From JAGWAJ01 sp965215155 (GTDB lineage Bacteria > Acidobacteriota > Vicinamibacteria > Vicinamibacterales > UBA8438): 64,000 nt of DNA. Under the pieces are notes generated by a model that saw only the letters and a list, made by a program, of their open reading frames with translations, was not told where the DNA came from and did not search any database. The stretch is taken from assembly GCA_965215155.1 (NCBI GenBank), contig CBDCCY010000004.1, positions 124,001 through 188,000 of the forward strand, read 5' to 3'. This document shows, in pieces, positions 28,020 through 36,426 of this stretch. Within the stretch, counting starts at the first letter, position 1; each line of letters starts with the position of its first letter. Made by a program: the position numbers and the translations under genes.

Positions 28020-29813
28020 GTGTCTGACGTGACCACCGCCGAGCATGCGGCGAAGGCCGAGGCCGGACACGAGCACGGGCACGAGGAGCAGTCGTTCTGG
28101 CGGCAGTACATCTTCTCCGTCGATCACAAGGTGATCGGCATCCAGTACGCCGTCACCGGGCTCCTCTTCCTGCTGTTCGGCTTCGGACTGATGATGCTGA
28201 TGCGCTGGCAGATCGCCTATCCGGGCGCGCCGATCCCGCTGATCGGCGGGCTGCTGGGCGACGAGCGGGCGCCCGGCGGCATCATGCTGCCGGAGTTCTA
28301 CAACCAGCTCGGGGCGATGCACGGCACCATCATGGTGTTCCTCGGCGTCGTGCCCCTGGCCGTCGGCGGCTTCGGCAACTTCGTGCTGCCGCTGCAGATC
28401 GGCGCCCCCGACATGGCGTTTCCCAAGCTGAACATGGCCAGCTACTGGTCGTTCTTCGCGGGCGGCGTCGTGATGTTCGCCAGCTTCTTCGTGCCGGGCG
28501 GGGCCGCGAACTCCGGCTGGACCTCCTACGCGCCGCTGTCGGTCTTCGCCACCACCGGACAGACGCTGTGGCTGATCGGGATGATCTTCCTGATCACGTC
28601 GTCGCTCCTCGGCTCGGTGAACTTCATCGTCACCACGATCCAGTTGCGGGCGCCCGGCCTGAGCTTCATGCGCCTGCCGTTCTTCGTCTGGGCGCAGCTC
28701 GTCACCGCCTTCCTGCTGCTGCTCGCCTTCCCGCCGCTCGAGGCCGCGGGCGTGCTGCAGCTCATGGACCGGGTGGCCGGCACCAGCTTCTTCCTGCCGA
28801 GCGGGCTCGTCTACGCCGACGCGCCGTGGGAGGCGAGCGGGGGCGGCAGCGTGCTGCTCTGGCAGCACCTGTTCTGGTTCCTCGCCCACCCCGAGGTCTA
28901 CGTCCTGATCCTGCCGGCGATGGGCATCGTGGCCGAGATCCTGGCCAACAACACCCGCAAGCCGGTCTGGGGCTACCGCGTGCTGGTCTACTCGGTGGTC
29001 TTCCTCGGCTTCATGTCGTTCGTCGTCTGGGCCCACCACATGTTCCTGACCGGCATGGGCACGACGATGAGCTCGTTCTTCCAGACGACGACGATGATCA
29101 TCTCGATCCCGTCCGTCGTCATCCTGTCCGCGCTGTTCATCACGCTCTACGGCGGATCGATCCGCTTCACGGTACCGATGCTCTTCGCGCTGGCGTTCCT
29201 GCCGATGTTCGGCATCGGCGGGCTCACCGGGCTGCCGCTGGGGCTGGCGGCGCCCGACATCCACCTGCACGACACCTACTACGTCATCGGCCACTTCCAC
29301 TACGTGGTCGCGCCGGGCACGCTGATGGCGCTCTTCGGCGGCATCTACTACTGGTTCCCGAAGGCGACGGGCCGGAAGATGAGCGACCTCCTCGGGCGCA
29401 TCCACTTCTGGGGCTCGTTCATCACGATCAACATCGTCTTCCTGCCGATGCTGTACCAGGGCACGGCGGGCATGAACCGCCGGATGTACGACGGCGGCGA
29501 GCAGTACCAGATGAACGCCGACGTCCTGTGGCTGAACGAGGTCATCAGCATCGGCGCCTGGGGGCTCGCGTTCTTCCAGCTCTTCTTCATCTACAACTTC
29601 TTCAAGAGCATCAAGCGCGGCGAGAAGGTGGGCGACAACCCGTGGCAGGCCACGACCATCGAGTGGCAGGCCCCGTCGCCGCCGCCGCACGGCAACTTCG
29701 CGGCGCCGCCGGTGGCGTACCGCGGACCCTACGAGTACAGCGTGCCCGGCGCGCCGAACGACTTCGTGATGCAGGGTGAACCGGATTCGGCGGCCCAGCC
29801 GGCCAAGGTGTAA
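28020..29813 (+). CDS. ctaD: Cytochrome c oxidase subunit I
   Basis: A 597-residue heme-copper oxidase core subunit with about 12 helices. The heme a histidine is in AMHGTIMVF, CuB ligands are in LAHPEVYVLILP and VWAHHMF, and the heme ligands are in HDTYYVIGHFHYVV. The glutamate in HPEVY marks the A1 type with a D-channel, and GAPDMAFPKLN holds its entry residues. The start is GTG at 28020 with AAAGGAG 8 nt upstream. It pumps protons while reducing oxygen. The operon continues with subunits III and IV, two small genes and subunit II. Confidence 0.97.
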   Translation: MSDVTTAEHAAKAEAGHEHGHEEQSFWRQYIFSVDHKVIGIQYAVTGLLFLLFGFGLMMLMRWQIAYPGAPIPLIGGLLGDERAPGGIMLPEFYNQLGAMHGTIMVFLGVVPLAVGGFGNFVLPLQIGAPDMAFPKLNMASYWSFFAGGVVMFASFFVPGGAANSGWTSYAPLSVFATTGQTLWLIGMIFLITSSLLGSVNFIVTTIQLRAPGLSFMRLPFFVWAQLVTAFLLLLAFPPLEAAGVLQLMDRVAGTSFFLPSGLVYADAPWEASGGGSVLLWQHLFWFLAHPEVYVLILPAMGIVAEILANNTRKPVWGYRVLVYSVVFLGFMSFVVWAHHMFLTGMGTTMSSFFQTTTMIISIPSVVILSALFITLYGGSIRFTVPMLFALAFLPMFGIGGLTGLPLGLAAPDIHLHDTYYVIGHFHYVVAPGTLMALFGGIYYWFPKATGRKMSDLLGRIHFWGSFITINIVFLPMLYQGTAGMNRRMYDGGEQYQMNADVLWLNEVISIGAWGLAFFQLFFIYNFFKSIKRGEKVGDNPWQATTIEWQAPSPPPHGNFAAPPVAYRGPYEYSVPGAPNDFVMQGEPDSAAQPAKV

Positions 29814-29821
29814 GCGACGTC

Positions 29822-30412
29822 ATGGATATCCCGTACATCGTCGAAGAACGGGCCGACACCGGGCTCAACAACGTCAAGCTCGGCATCTGGCTCTTCCTGG
29901 CGTCCGAGGTCATGCTCTTCGGCGCGCTCTTCTCGTCCTACGTCCTGCTGCGCCTCATGGCCGTCGAGTGGCCGCTCGGGGTGGACGTGCTGAACGTGCC
30001 CCTGGGCGCCGTCAACACGGCCGTGCTCATCGGGTCGAGCGTCACGATGGTGATGGCCTACGCCTCGCTGAAGATGGACGACCTCGACCGCTACAAGATC
30101 TGGATGGGGTTGACGATCGCGCTGGCGCTCGTCTTCATGATCATCAAGGCGTTCGAGTACAACCACGAGTTCGAGATCGGCAACTTCCCCTGGACGAGCA
30201 CCTACCTGGCCATCTACTACACGATGACCGGGCTGCACGCGCTGCACATCATCGGCGGCGTCATCGTCAACTCCTACTTCCTCGGCCCGGGCGCGAAGAT
30301 GTGGGTGACGAACAAGGCGCAGTTCACGAACCGGGTCGAGGCGGCCGGGCTCTACTGGCACTTCGTCGACCTGGTGTGGATCTTCCTGTTCCCCGTGCTC
30401 TACCTGCTGTAG
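29822..30412 (+). CDS. ctaE: Cytochrome c oxidase subunit III
   Basis: A 196-residue five-helix subunit III. Recognisable parts are KLGIWLFLASEVMLFGALF at the first helix, FEYNHEF with the conserved glutamate, and TMTGLHALHIIGG in the middle helix. It lacks the first two helices found in mitochondrial-type subunit III, as is usual for short bacterial forms. It starts 8 bp after ctaD. Confidence 0.95.
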   Translation: MDIPYIVEERADTGLNNVKLGIWLFLASEVMLFGALFSSYVLLRLMAVEWPLGVDVLNVPLGAVNTAVLIGSSVTMVMAYASLKMDDLDRYKIWMGLTIALALVFMIIKAFEYNHEFEIGNFPWTSTYLAIYYTMTGLHALHIIGGVIVNSYFLGPGAKMWVTNKAQFTNRVEAAGLYWHFVDLVWIFLFPVLYLL

Positions 30413-30426
30413 GACGGACGACAATC

Positions 30427-30768
30427 ATGAGCGAAGACGTACAGGCCCACATCCGAACGTACGTGAAGGTCGGCGCCGCCCTGGCCGTGCTGACCGTCGT
30501 CACCGTCGCGGTCTCGTACCTCCCCTTCGGGGTGCCGCTGGCCGTGACCGTGGCCCTCATCATCGCGGCCACCAAGGGGTCGCTGGTGGTGAGCTTCTTC
30601 ATGCACCTCATCGAGGAGAAGCGGGGCATCTACGCGACGCTGATCCTGACCGCGTTCTTCTTCATCGTGCTGCTGTTCATTCCGCTGCTCGGCCACGCCG
30701 ACAAGGTGGGCGAATACCACACGGTGCCGAACGCGAACGCGCCGGTCGCCGAGAGCGGCGGGCACTGA
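30427..30768 (+). CDS. ctaF: Cytochrome c oxidase subunit IV
   Basis: A 113-residue protein with three hydrophobic helices of the bacterial COX4 type. AATKGSLVVSFFMHLIEEKRG is the family's typical central segment. It starts 14 bp after ctaE and ends in a short polar tail (GEYHTVPNANAPV). It stabilises the CuB site region in related oxidases. Confidence 0.9.
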   Translation: MSEDVQAHIRTYVKVGAALAVLTVVTVAVSYLPFGVPLAVTVALIIAATKGSLVVSFFMHLIEEKRGIYATLILTAFFFIVLLFIPLLGHADKVGEYHTVPNANAPVAESGGH

Positions 30769-30807
30769 CCGGAAGCTGACGCACGAATCGCCAGCGGGAA
30801 TCGACCG

Positions 30808-31017
30808 ATGTCGCTCCGGGCCATCCATCTCGTCTTCATCGCGGCGTCCATCCTGCTCGCCGTGTTCACGACGGTATGGGGAGTCCTGATGTTCCTGAGC
30901 GATCGGGGCGCCGTCGGGCACCTGCTCTTCGCCGTCATTTCGTTCGCCGCGGTGGCGGGGATGTCGATCTACGCGGTGCGGTTCATCCGGAAGACGCGCG
31001 CGATCGGTATGCACTGA
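30808..31017 (+). CDS. Small two-helix membrane protein of the oxidase cluster
   Basis: A 69-residue protein with two predicted helices (AIHLVFIAASILLAVFTTVW and HLLFAVISFAAVAGMSIYAV) and a basic C-terminal end. It sits between ctaF and the CPxC gene with short gaps, so it is very likely part of the oxidase operon. I do not recognise a named family. Confidence 0.7.
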   Translation: MSLRAIHLVFIAASILLAVFTTVWGVLMFLSDRGAVGHLLFAVISFAAVAGMSIYAVRFIRKTRAIGMH

Positions 31018-31052
31018 GGTCGTCCGACGCCCGCGCACAGGGGAGCATCGCC

Positions 31053-31346
31053 ATGGCAATCACACTCGGTTCCGTCGCGCGGGCGGCAGCGCTCGCCGCG
31101 GCGCTCCTGGTGCTGGCGCCGGCCGTCGCCGCGGCCTGCCCGATCTGCTTCGGCCTCGAAACCGGTTCCGACGAGGCCCGCAGCCTGAACTGGGCCGTCT
31201 TCACGCTGCTCGGCGTCACCGGCGGCGTGCTCAGCGGCTTCGTCGGCTTCATGTTCCATCTGCTCAAGCGTTCCCGGCAGGCGCTCGGGAACGATGCAGC
31301 GTTCGACGCCGCGGCGCGCCGCGGCGAACCCGGAGGGGAATCGTAG
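31053..31346 (+). CDS. Exported or membrane CPxC protein of the oxidase cluster
   Basis: A 97-residue protein. An N-terminal signal-like helix ends just before ACPICFG, and a second helix follows (WAVFTLLGVTGGVLSGFVGF). The CPIC pair right after the signal would face the periplasm and could bind copper or act in thiol exchange. Its position between ctaF and ctaC suggests help with oxidase assembly or CuA loading. No cytochrome oxidase assembly gene (Sco, CtaG) is otherwise present in the cluster. Function is inferred from position only. Confidence 0.68.
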   Translation: MAITLGSVARAAALAAALLVLAPAVAAACPICFGLETGSDEARSLNWAVFTLLGVTGGVLSGFVGFMFHLLKRSRQALGNDAAFDAAARRGEPGGES

Positions 31347-31347
31347 G

Positions 31348-32094
31348 ATGGGTGAACTGCTGGGACTGCCGGTCCAGGCGTCGGAGCACGCCGCCGAGAT
31401 CGACAACATGATCGTGCTGCTCCACTGGCTGATGGCGGTGCTGTTCGTCGGCTGGGGGGCCTTCTTCATCTACACGCTGATCCGTTTCCGGGCCAAGGCC
31501 AACCCGAAGGCCGACTACACCGGCGTCACCAGCCACACGTCGAGCTACCTGGAGATCACCGTGGCCGTGGTCGAGGCGGTGCTGCTGGTCGGGTTCGCCA
31601 TTCCCGCCTGGGCGCACCGCGTCAACGACATCCCGCCGGAGGAAGAGGCGACCGTCGTCCGCATGATCGGCAAGCAGTTCGAGTGGCACTCCCACTACCC
31701 CGGCGCGGACGGCCGGTGGGGCCGCCGCGACCTGAGCCTGATCACGCCGACCAACTCCATCGGCCTCGACCGCAGCGACCCGAACGGGGCCGACGACATC
31801 GTGTCGATCAACCAGATGAACCTGCCGGTGAACAAGCCGGTGATCGTCTACCTGTCGTCGCAGGACGTCATCCACAGCATGGGCATCGCCGAGATGCGCG
31901 TGAAGCAGGACGCCATTCCCGGCATCGAGATCCCGGTCTGGTGGGTACCGAACCTGGAAGGCGATTTCGAGGTCAACTGCTCGCAGCTCTGCGGCCTGGG
32001 CCACTACCGGATGCGCGGCTTCGTGAGCATCATGCCGGAAGCCGAGTACGAGGCCTGGCTGGCGGAGGAGGCCGCCCTCATCCCCGCCAACTGA
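31348..32094 (+). CDS. ctaC: Cytochrome c oxidase subunit II
   Basis: A 248-residue subunit II. Two N-terminal helices anchor a periplasmic CuA cupredoxin domain. The CuA ligands are the histidine in SQDVIHSMGI and the loop NCSQLCGLGHYRM. The position usually held by Glu (CxELCG) is Gln here. FEWHSHYPG carries the aromatic electron-entry residues. It has no fused cytochrome c domain. The ATG at 31348 lies 1 nt after the stop of the CPxC gene. Subunit II is usually the first oxidase gene, but here it is last. Confidence 0.95.
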   Translation: MGELLGLPVQASEHAAEIDNMIVLLHWLMAVLFVGWGAFFIYTLIRFRAKANPKADYTGVTSHTSSYLEITVAVVEAVLLVGFAIPAWAHRVNDIPPEEEATVVRMIGKQFEWHSHYPGADGRWGRRDLSLITPTNSIGLDRSDPNGADDIVSINQMNLPVNKPVIVYLSSQDVIHSMGIAEMRVKQDAIPGIEIPVWWVPNLEGDFEVNCSQLCGLGHYRMRGFVSIMPEAEYEAWLAEEAALIPAN

Positions 32095-32118
32095 TCCGAC
32101 CAGGCGCTGCGGTTCTCA

Positions 32119-32169
32119 CGAACGGCCGGCCGGCGCGGCGGGGAATGCCGCAGCGGGGCCGGCCGTTCG
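32119..32169. terminator. Terminator between the oxidase operon and FAD oxidase
   Basis: CGAACGGCCGGCC (32119-32131) and GGCCGGCCGTTCG (32157-32169) form a perfect 13-bp stem with a 25-nt loop that can itself fold (GCGGC/GCCGC). It lies between two convergent genes, 24 bp after ctaC, and can serve both. No T-run is seen. Confidence 0.65.
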
Positions 32170-32212
32170 CACGTCCGGGCGTCCCGTTCGCGGGCGGGCC
32201 GCGGCGGGCGAC

Positions 32213-33994
32213 TCACCGCCCGATCTCGGGGAAGAGGACGCCCGGGGCGAGCTTGCCCTCCGGATCGAGCGCGGCCTTGACCGCGCGCATCTCGGCCACG
32301 CCCGCGTCGCCGTAGAGCTGCCGCAGCAGCGCCTGCTTCACCGGATTGCGGCCCACCCCATGCTCGGCGAGCGGGCACCCGCCGAGCTCGACGACGGCAC
32401 GCCCGCACTCGAGGATCGCCTCCCGGCCGCGCGCGACGTCGTCGACCGCACGGGGGATGACGTTGGGGTGCACGTTGCCGTCCGAGATGTGCCCCCAGAT
32501 GGCGTAGTCGAGACCGCGGGCGCCGAACGCGGCGCGGAAGAGATCGAGGCTCTCGGCGAAGCGCTCGAACGGGACGATCATGTCGGCCGCGGTCTTGGCC
32601 ACCGCGGGGCCCAGTCGCCGCGCCGCTTCGCCGACGCGCCGGTTGACCCCTTCGGGCACTGCCTCCCGTACCGCGAGGAAATCCGCCTGGCGGCGCGCGT
32701 CGGAGGGCAGCGCGATCTCGGCGTCGTCGAGGACGCCGGCGTCGGCGAGGAGGAGGCACAGGCTCGCGAGCGGGGTGTCCGGTGCGTGCGGGCGAAGCCA
32801 CCCGCCGGCCCGGTCCGGCAGGTGGTCGGGCCTGTCGCGGACCGGCCCCGGGTCGGGATCCCGGCTCTGCTCCAGGGCGGCGCCGATCTCCGCGTAGGCC
32901 GCCTCCGCCGTCGGCTCCTCGCCGGGCGGCCACTCCACCTGGACCAGCAGCGCGACCGCCGCACCGTCCGGCACGGCGACGTTGCGCCGGCGGGCGGCCC
33001 CGTCCTCCCGGACGATCGCCAGGCTCCGGGCGTCCAGGTGCTCGATCGCCGCGACGTCGAGAGCGACGCCGCCTCCGTCGCTGCCGGATCCGCGGCTGCG
33101 GGATCCCGTGCGGCCGCGCCCGCGGCTCCCCGTTCCGCCGCGCCCCGGTCCTGCCGCTACGGCCCCCCAGGCCCGTCGCGCGGCGTCGCGGAGCCGGCCG
33201 GCCAGGGCGAGCGCCGCGGGCTCCGACCCGACCGGGATCCAGACCAGCGCCGTGCGCGGCGCGGGCGCCACGACCGCGAACGTGACCGCGGTGATCACGC
33301 CGAGCGTCCCCTCGGATCCGATGAACAGATCGATGAGGTCCATGCCGGGCGCCGCGAAGTAGCCGGCCGAGCACTTGGGGACATCGGGCAGGCGGTAGGA
33401 CGGCACGGGAACGCGCCGCGCTCCGCGCGACGTCAGCACCTCGAAGTACCCGTCGGCGTGCGCGCGAGTCTCCCCGCGCGTCAGGTCGAGCACGTCGCCG
33501 GTCGCCAGAACGACGGTCAGGCGCCGGACCCAGTCCCGCGTCGTGCCGTACTTGAAGGTGGCCGCGCCGGCTGCGTTGGTCGCCGCGACCCCGCCGGCGC
33601 AGGCGCCGTCGAAGGTCGGCACGGGGGGATAGCACGCGCCGGCCCCGCGCAGCGCCTTCTGCAGGACGGCGAGGGGCACCCCCGGCTCGACCGTGACCTC
33701 ACCCGAGCCGAGCGCCACGATGCGGTCCATCCGATCCGTCGCGACCACGACGTCGCCGGCGGGCGTGGCGCCGCCGGTCAGAGAGGACTGGGCGCCGATC
33801 GGCAGCACGCGCGGAGACGCCCGGACGGCGGCCGCCACCTCCGCCTCGGAGCGCGGGTGCACGACGCCGGACGCGTGACCGCCCGGATAGTGCGCCGCGT
33901 CCGCCCGCACGCCGGCGAGGGCGCCCGCATCGCGCGCGACCGGAGGGGCGGGGGCGCGGGCCGGCGGTCGGGCCCGGATCCGATGGGACGCCAT
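32213..33994 (-). CDS. FAD-linked oxidase (D-lactate/glycolate dehydrogenase type)
   Basis: A 593-residue flavoenzyme of the GlcD/Dld group (FAD_binding_4 plus FAD-oxidase C). The PCMH-type FAD fold shows in VLPIGAQSSLTGGATPAGD, FDGACAGGVAATNAAGAATF and FIGSEGTLGVITAVTF. The C-terminal part ends with the metal/substrate histidines in IWGHISDGNVHPNV and LAEHGVGRNPVK. A run of Arg/Gly/Ser (about residues 272-303, coded by 33085-33180) is inserted between the domains and is low-complexity. It would oxidise a 2-hydroxy acid. The ATG at 33994 is chosen; in-frame residues upstream do not resemble protein. Confidence 0.88.
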   Translation of the reverse strand: MASHRIRARPPARAPAPPVARDAGALAGVRADAAHYPGGHASGVVHPRSEAEVAAAVRASPRVLPIGAQSSLTGGATPAGDVVVATDRMDRIVALGSGEVTVEPGVPLAVLQKALRGAGACYPPVPTFDGACAGGVAATNAAGAATFKYGTTRDWVRRLTVVLATGDVLDLTRGETRAHADGYFEVLTSRGARRVPVPSYRLPDVPKCSAGYFAAPGMDLIDLFIGSEGTLGVITAVTFAVVAPAPRTALVWIPVGSEPAALALAGRLRDAARRAWGAVAAGPGRGGTGSRGRGRTGSRSRGSGSDGGGVALDVAAIEHLDARSLAIVREDGAARRRNVAVPDGAAVALLVQVEWPPGEEPTAEAAYAEIGAALEQSRDPDPGPVRDRPDHLPDRAGGWLRPHAPDTPLASLCLLLADAGVLDDAEIALPSDARRQADFLAVREAVPEGVNRRVGEAARRLGPAVAKTAADMIVPFERFAESLDLFRAAFGARGLDYAIWGHISDGNVHPNVIPRAVDDVARGREAILECGRAVVELGGCPLAEHGVGRNPVKQALLRQLYGDAGVAEMRAVKAALDPEGKLAPGVLFPEIGR

Positions 33995-34272
33995 CGTGCA
34001 AGTGTCCTCGATCGCCGGCCCGGGCGACGCGTGTTGCCGGTGCCGCACCGGCAGCTGCGTTCCCCGCGACCTGCCATCCGGGCGCCCGCGGTCCGGGGCC
34101 GGAGCCGGCGGACGGCGGGAGGCCGGAGGCGGAAAGGGTGATAGAGTGAGCCCGCAAGCCGGGCCGGACGTTGCGCGGCCGGTGTTTGCGCGGCCGGTAT
34201 CCACGCGCCGGTGGAGCATCCGCCGTGCCGGCACGGCAACGCCCCCCTCGACCGGGGCAAGGTGAGAGAAAC
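33995..34272. other. Divergent region with short repeats
   Basis: This 278-bp region separates the FAD oxidase from the DsbA-like gene. It holds TTGCGCGGCCGGT twice, the second copy with one added T, near 34174-34199, and a palindrome TGCCGGT-GCCGC-ACCGGCA near 34034-34052. No gene is seen. Confidence 0.4.
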
Positions 34273-35310
34273 ATGTTCAAGCAGCGCTTCGTCGTCGCCG
34301 GGTTGGCCCTGACCGCCGCGCTCGCCGCTCCGTTCGGAGCCGCGACGGCACAGAAGGGCGACGCCGTGGTCGCCCGCGTTGGAGATCAGGTGGTCACCGC
34401 CGCGGATCTCGAGGATGCGTGGCGCCGCAACGACGCCTCGTCCCGGCTGCGGATGCTGCAGGAGCTGTACGAGACGCGACGGCGCGCCCTCGAGATCGTC
34501 ATCGGCGAGCGCCTGGTGGAAAGGGAGGCGGCGGCGCGCGGCATGACCCGCGACGAGCTGCTGGCGGAGGAGCTTCCGGGCCGCACGCCGCGCGTCACCG
34601 ACGCCGAGATCGATCTGATCTACGCGCGCAACCGCGACCGCTTCGAGGGCCGCTCGCTCGAGCAGATGCGTCCCGAGATCCGCGCCATCGTCGAGCGGCA
34701 GGCTCCGCGCCAGGCGCTGCAGGCCTACATGAACGAGCTGCGGGCGATGGCCGGCGACGTGGAGATGATGCTCGACCCGCCCCGGCACACGATCGAGACG
34801 CTGGCCGAGGACCCGGTGCGCGGTCGCGACGACGCCCCCATCGAGCTGGTCGAGTTCTCCGACTTCGACTGCCCCTTCTGCAGACGCGCCACGGAGACCA
34901 TCGAGCGCCTGATGGAGCAGTTCGCGGGGCAGATCCGCTTCGTCTACAAGGACTATCCCCTGCCGAGCCATCCCGACGCGTTCAAGGCGGCCGAGGCGGG
35001 CAACTGCGCCCACGAGCAGGGCCGCTTCTGGGAGCTCCACGACACGATGTTCGCCAGCCAGGGTGCGCTGGGGGTCGAGGAGCTGAAGGGCTACGCGGCC
35101 GACCTCGGGCTCGACACCGAGGCGTTCGACACGTGTCTCGACAGCGGCCGGCACGCCGCGGCGGTCAATCGGGACCTGCGCATCGGCACGAGCTACGGGG
35201 TCTCGTCGACGCCGACGCTCTTCCTGAACGGCCGGGCCGTCCTCGGCGCGGCGCCCTACGAGACGTTCGTCGAGATCGTCCGCGAGGAGCTCGCCGCCGC
35301 GGCGCGGTAG
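34273..35310 (+). CDS. SurA-like plus DsbA-like thioredoxin fusion, exported
   Basis: A 345-residue exported protein with a signal peptide (VVAGLALTAALAAPFGAATA). Residues of about 35-165 resemble the SurA/PrsA N-terminal chaperone domain (VVARVGDQVVTAADLEDAW). Residues about 175-345 are a DsbA/thioredoxin_4 domain with CPFC in FSDFDCPFCRRATE and the cis-proline in GVSSTPTLFLNG. It likely oxidises or isomerises disulfides in secreted proteins. Similar fusions are frequent in Acidobacteriota and relatives. The gene is followed closely by a lipoprotein gene. Confidence 0.88.
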   Translation: MFKQRFVVAGLALTAALAAPFGAATAQKGDAVVARVGDQVVTAADLEDAWRRNDASSRLRMLQELYETRRRALEIVIGERLVEREAAARGMTRDELLAEELPGRTPRVTDAEIDLIYARNRDRFEGRSLEQMRPEIRAIVERQAPRQALQAYMNELRAMAGDVEMMLDPPRHTIETLAEDPVRGRDDAPIELVEFSDFDCPFCRRATETIERLMEQFAGQIRFVYKDYPLPSHPDAFKAAEAGNCAHEQGRFWELHDTMFASQGALGVEELKGYAADLGLDTEAFDTCLDSGRHAAAVNRDLRIGTSYGVSSTPTLFLNGRAVLGAAPYETFVEIVREELAAAAR

Positions 35311-35348
35311 CCGGCGCGCGGCAACCGGCAACGCGGGAGCGGCTTTCG

Positions 35349-35792
35349 ATGGCAGCCGGGGCAGTGCGAGCGCTCGTCCGGAGCGTCGCCCTTGCGGGCC
35401 TGATCGGCGCCGCGGCGTGCGGCGGAGACGAAGCGGCTCCGGACGGCGATCCGTCGGGCGCTTCCGCGAGCGCGCCGGGATCCCCCGCGGCGGAGACCTC
35501 GCGGTCCGCGCGCCCCATCGCGGGCTGCCTCGACGTGGACGGTCCCCCCGTTGCGCCCCCGGCGGGCGTGTCGGCGACGCCCGCGGATCAGGAACGCTAC
35601 CGGCAGCTCCGGCTCGAGACGCTCCGGCTGATGATCGACGCGGCCCGGCTCGCCCTTCCGATCGGGCCCTGCCAGAGTCGGATCGACCGCGCGGCGTGGA
35701 CGGCGTCGCAGGGCGACGTGCCCGCGGCGTCCGACATCATGGCGGACGTCGCCGCCGGCCTGCGCGGAGCCATCGCCGACGCGCAACCCTGA
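35349..35792 (+). CDS. Putative lipoprotein of unknown function
   Basis: A 147-residue protein with an N-terminal helix ending in a weak lipobox (LIGAAAC). A low-complexity Ser/Pro/Ala linker of about 40 residues follows. The C-terminal half is helical with two cysteines (IAGCLDVDG and PIGPCQSRID). It lies 38 bp after the DsbA-like gene and may be its operon partner. I do not recognise a family. Confidence 0.6.
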   Translation: MAAGAVRALVRSVALAGLIGAAACGGDEAAPDGDPSGASASAPGSPAAETSRSARPIAGCLDVDGPPVAPPAGVSATPADQERYRQLRLETLRLMIDAARLALPIGPCQSRIDRAAWTASQGDVPAASDIMADVAAGLRGAIADAQP

Positions 35793-35796
35793 CCGC

Positions 35797-36004
35797 ATGC
35801 GGGGTCCGACCGACGCCGCCAAGGTCCGGGAGCTCATGCGGCGCCTCGGTGCCGAGGCGCGAAGCCCCGGCAGGATCTATCGCGCCGGCGCGCCTGGTGG
35901 CGCTGTTCGACGCCATCGCGCCGAACCTGGTGCGGTATCCGGCGATCGACCCGCGGTCGTTTCGCGAGCGGCTGCAGGCGGCGGTCGCGGAGATGAACCG
36001 ATGA
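35797..36004 (+). pseudogene. Nucleotidyltransferase (DUF6036-type) with internal deletion
   Basis: The first ~28 residues (AAKVRELMRRLGAEARSPGRIY) match the start of DUF6036-type nucleotidyltransferases, which continue with a TGG-containing catalytic segment. Here that segment is absent. After the GRIY codons, a different frame reads ARLVALFDAIAPNLVRYPAI then DPRSFRERLQAAVAEMNR and stops at 36004, which matches the C-terminal end of the same family. About 130 internal residues and the active site are missing and the two ends are out of frame. The remnant still overlaps the next gene by ATGA. Confidence 0.7.
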
Positions 36005-36324
36005 TCGGAACGCCGCGCGACCTGCCCGGCGCAGAGCTCGTGCGTGCGGGGATCGAGGCCCTCGACCGCGGCGAGCTCACTGTCGAGGCGCTGCTCGTCG
36101 CGGTCGGTCGGCGTCGCCTGCGGGCGGCGGGCCTGGCCGTTCCGGAGGCGCCGCCGATCCGGCGGTCGCCGGAGATCGCGCTGTACGAGGCGCTCGGCGC
36201 CCGGCACCCGCGCGATGCGCACGCACGCTGCAACGGCCTGATCCGGCGCCTCGTCAGCTTCGAGCGCGCGCTCGAGGCCCGGCGATCGCAGGATGTGAAG
36301 CCCCGGGACACTCCGCAACGCTGA
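36001..36324 (+). CDS. Small protein that accompanies the nucleotidyltransferase
   Basis: A 107-residue protein (DLPGAELVRAGIEALDRGEL near its start, NGLIRRLVSFERALEARRSQ near its end). I have seen similar small proteins beside DUF6036-type nucleotidyltransferases, so it is likely the partner of the deleted gene. The ATG at 36001 overlaps the pseudogene's TGA. By chance it is also in frame with the first part of the pseudogene, which gives an apparent 175-residue fusion from 35797. Function unknown; it may act as the antitoxin side of the pair. Confidence 0.6.
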   Translation: MIGTPRDLPGAELVRAGIEALDRGELTVEALLVAVGRRRLRAAGLAVPEAPPIRRSPEIALYEALGARHPRDAHARCNGLIRRLVSFERALEARRSQDVKPRDTPQR

Positions 36325-36426
36325 GGTCGAGGCCGGCCGCGCCCGGGGGATAGCCGGAGCCGAGCAGCGTCCCGGCGCCGTGACGGCGGAGGCCGCACGG
36401 CGCACGCGTGCCCCGCGTCGCAGACC

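Noticed and set aside
25483..28032. An 849-codon plus-strand frame
   Set aside because: It is antisense to the TonB receptor, whose signal peptide, plug and barrel motifs are clear, and it then reads into the tandem repeats.
35797..36324. A single 175-residue protein
   Set aside because: Its first part and an overlapping second frame match the two ends of one nucleotidyltransferase family, and an ATGA junction marks a separate gene at 36001.
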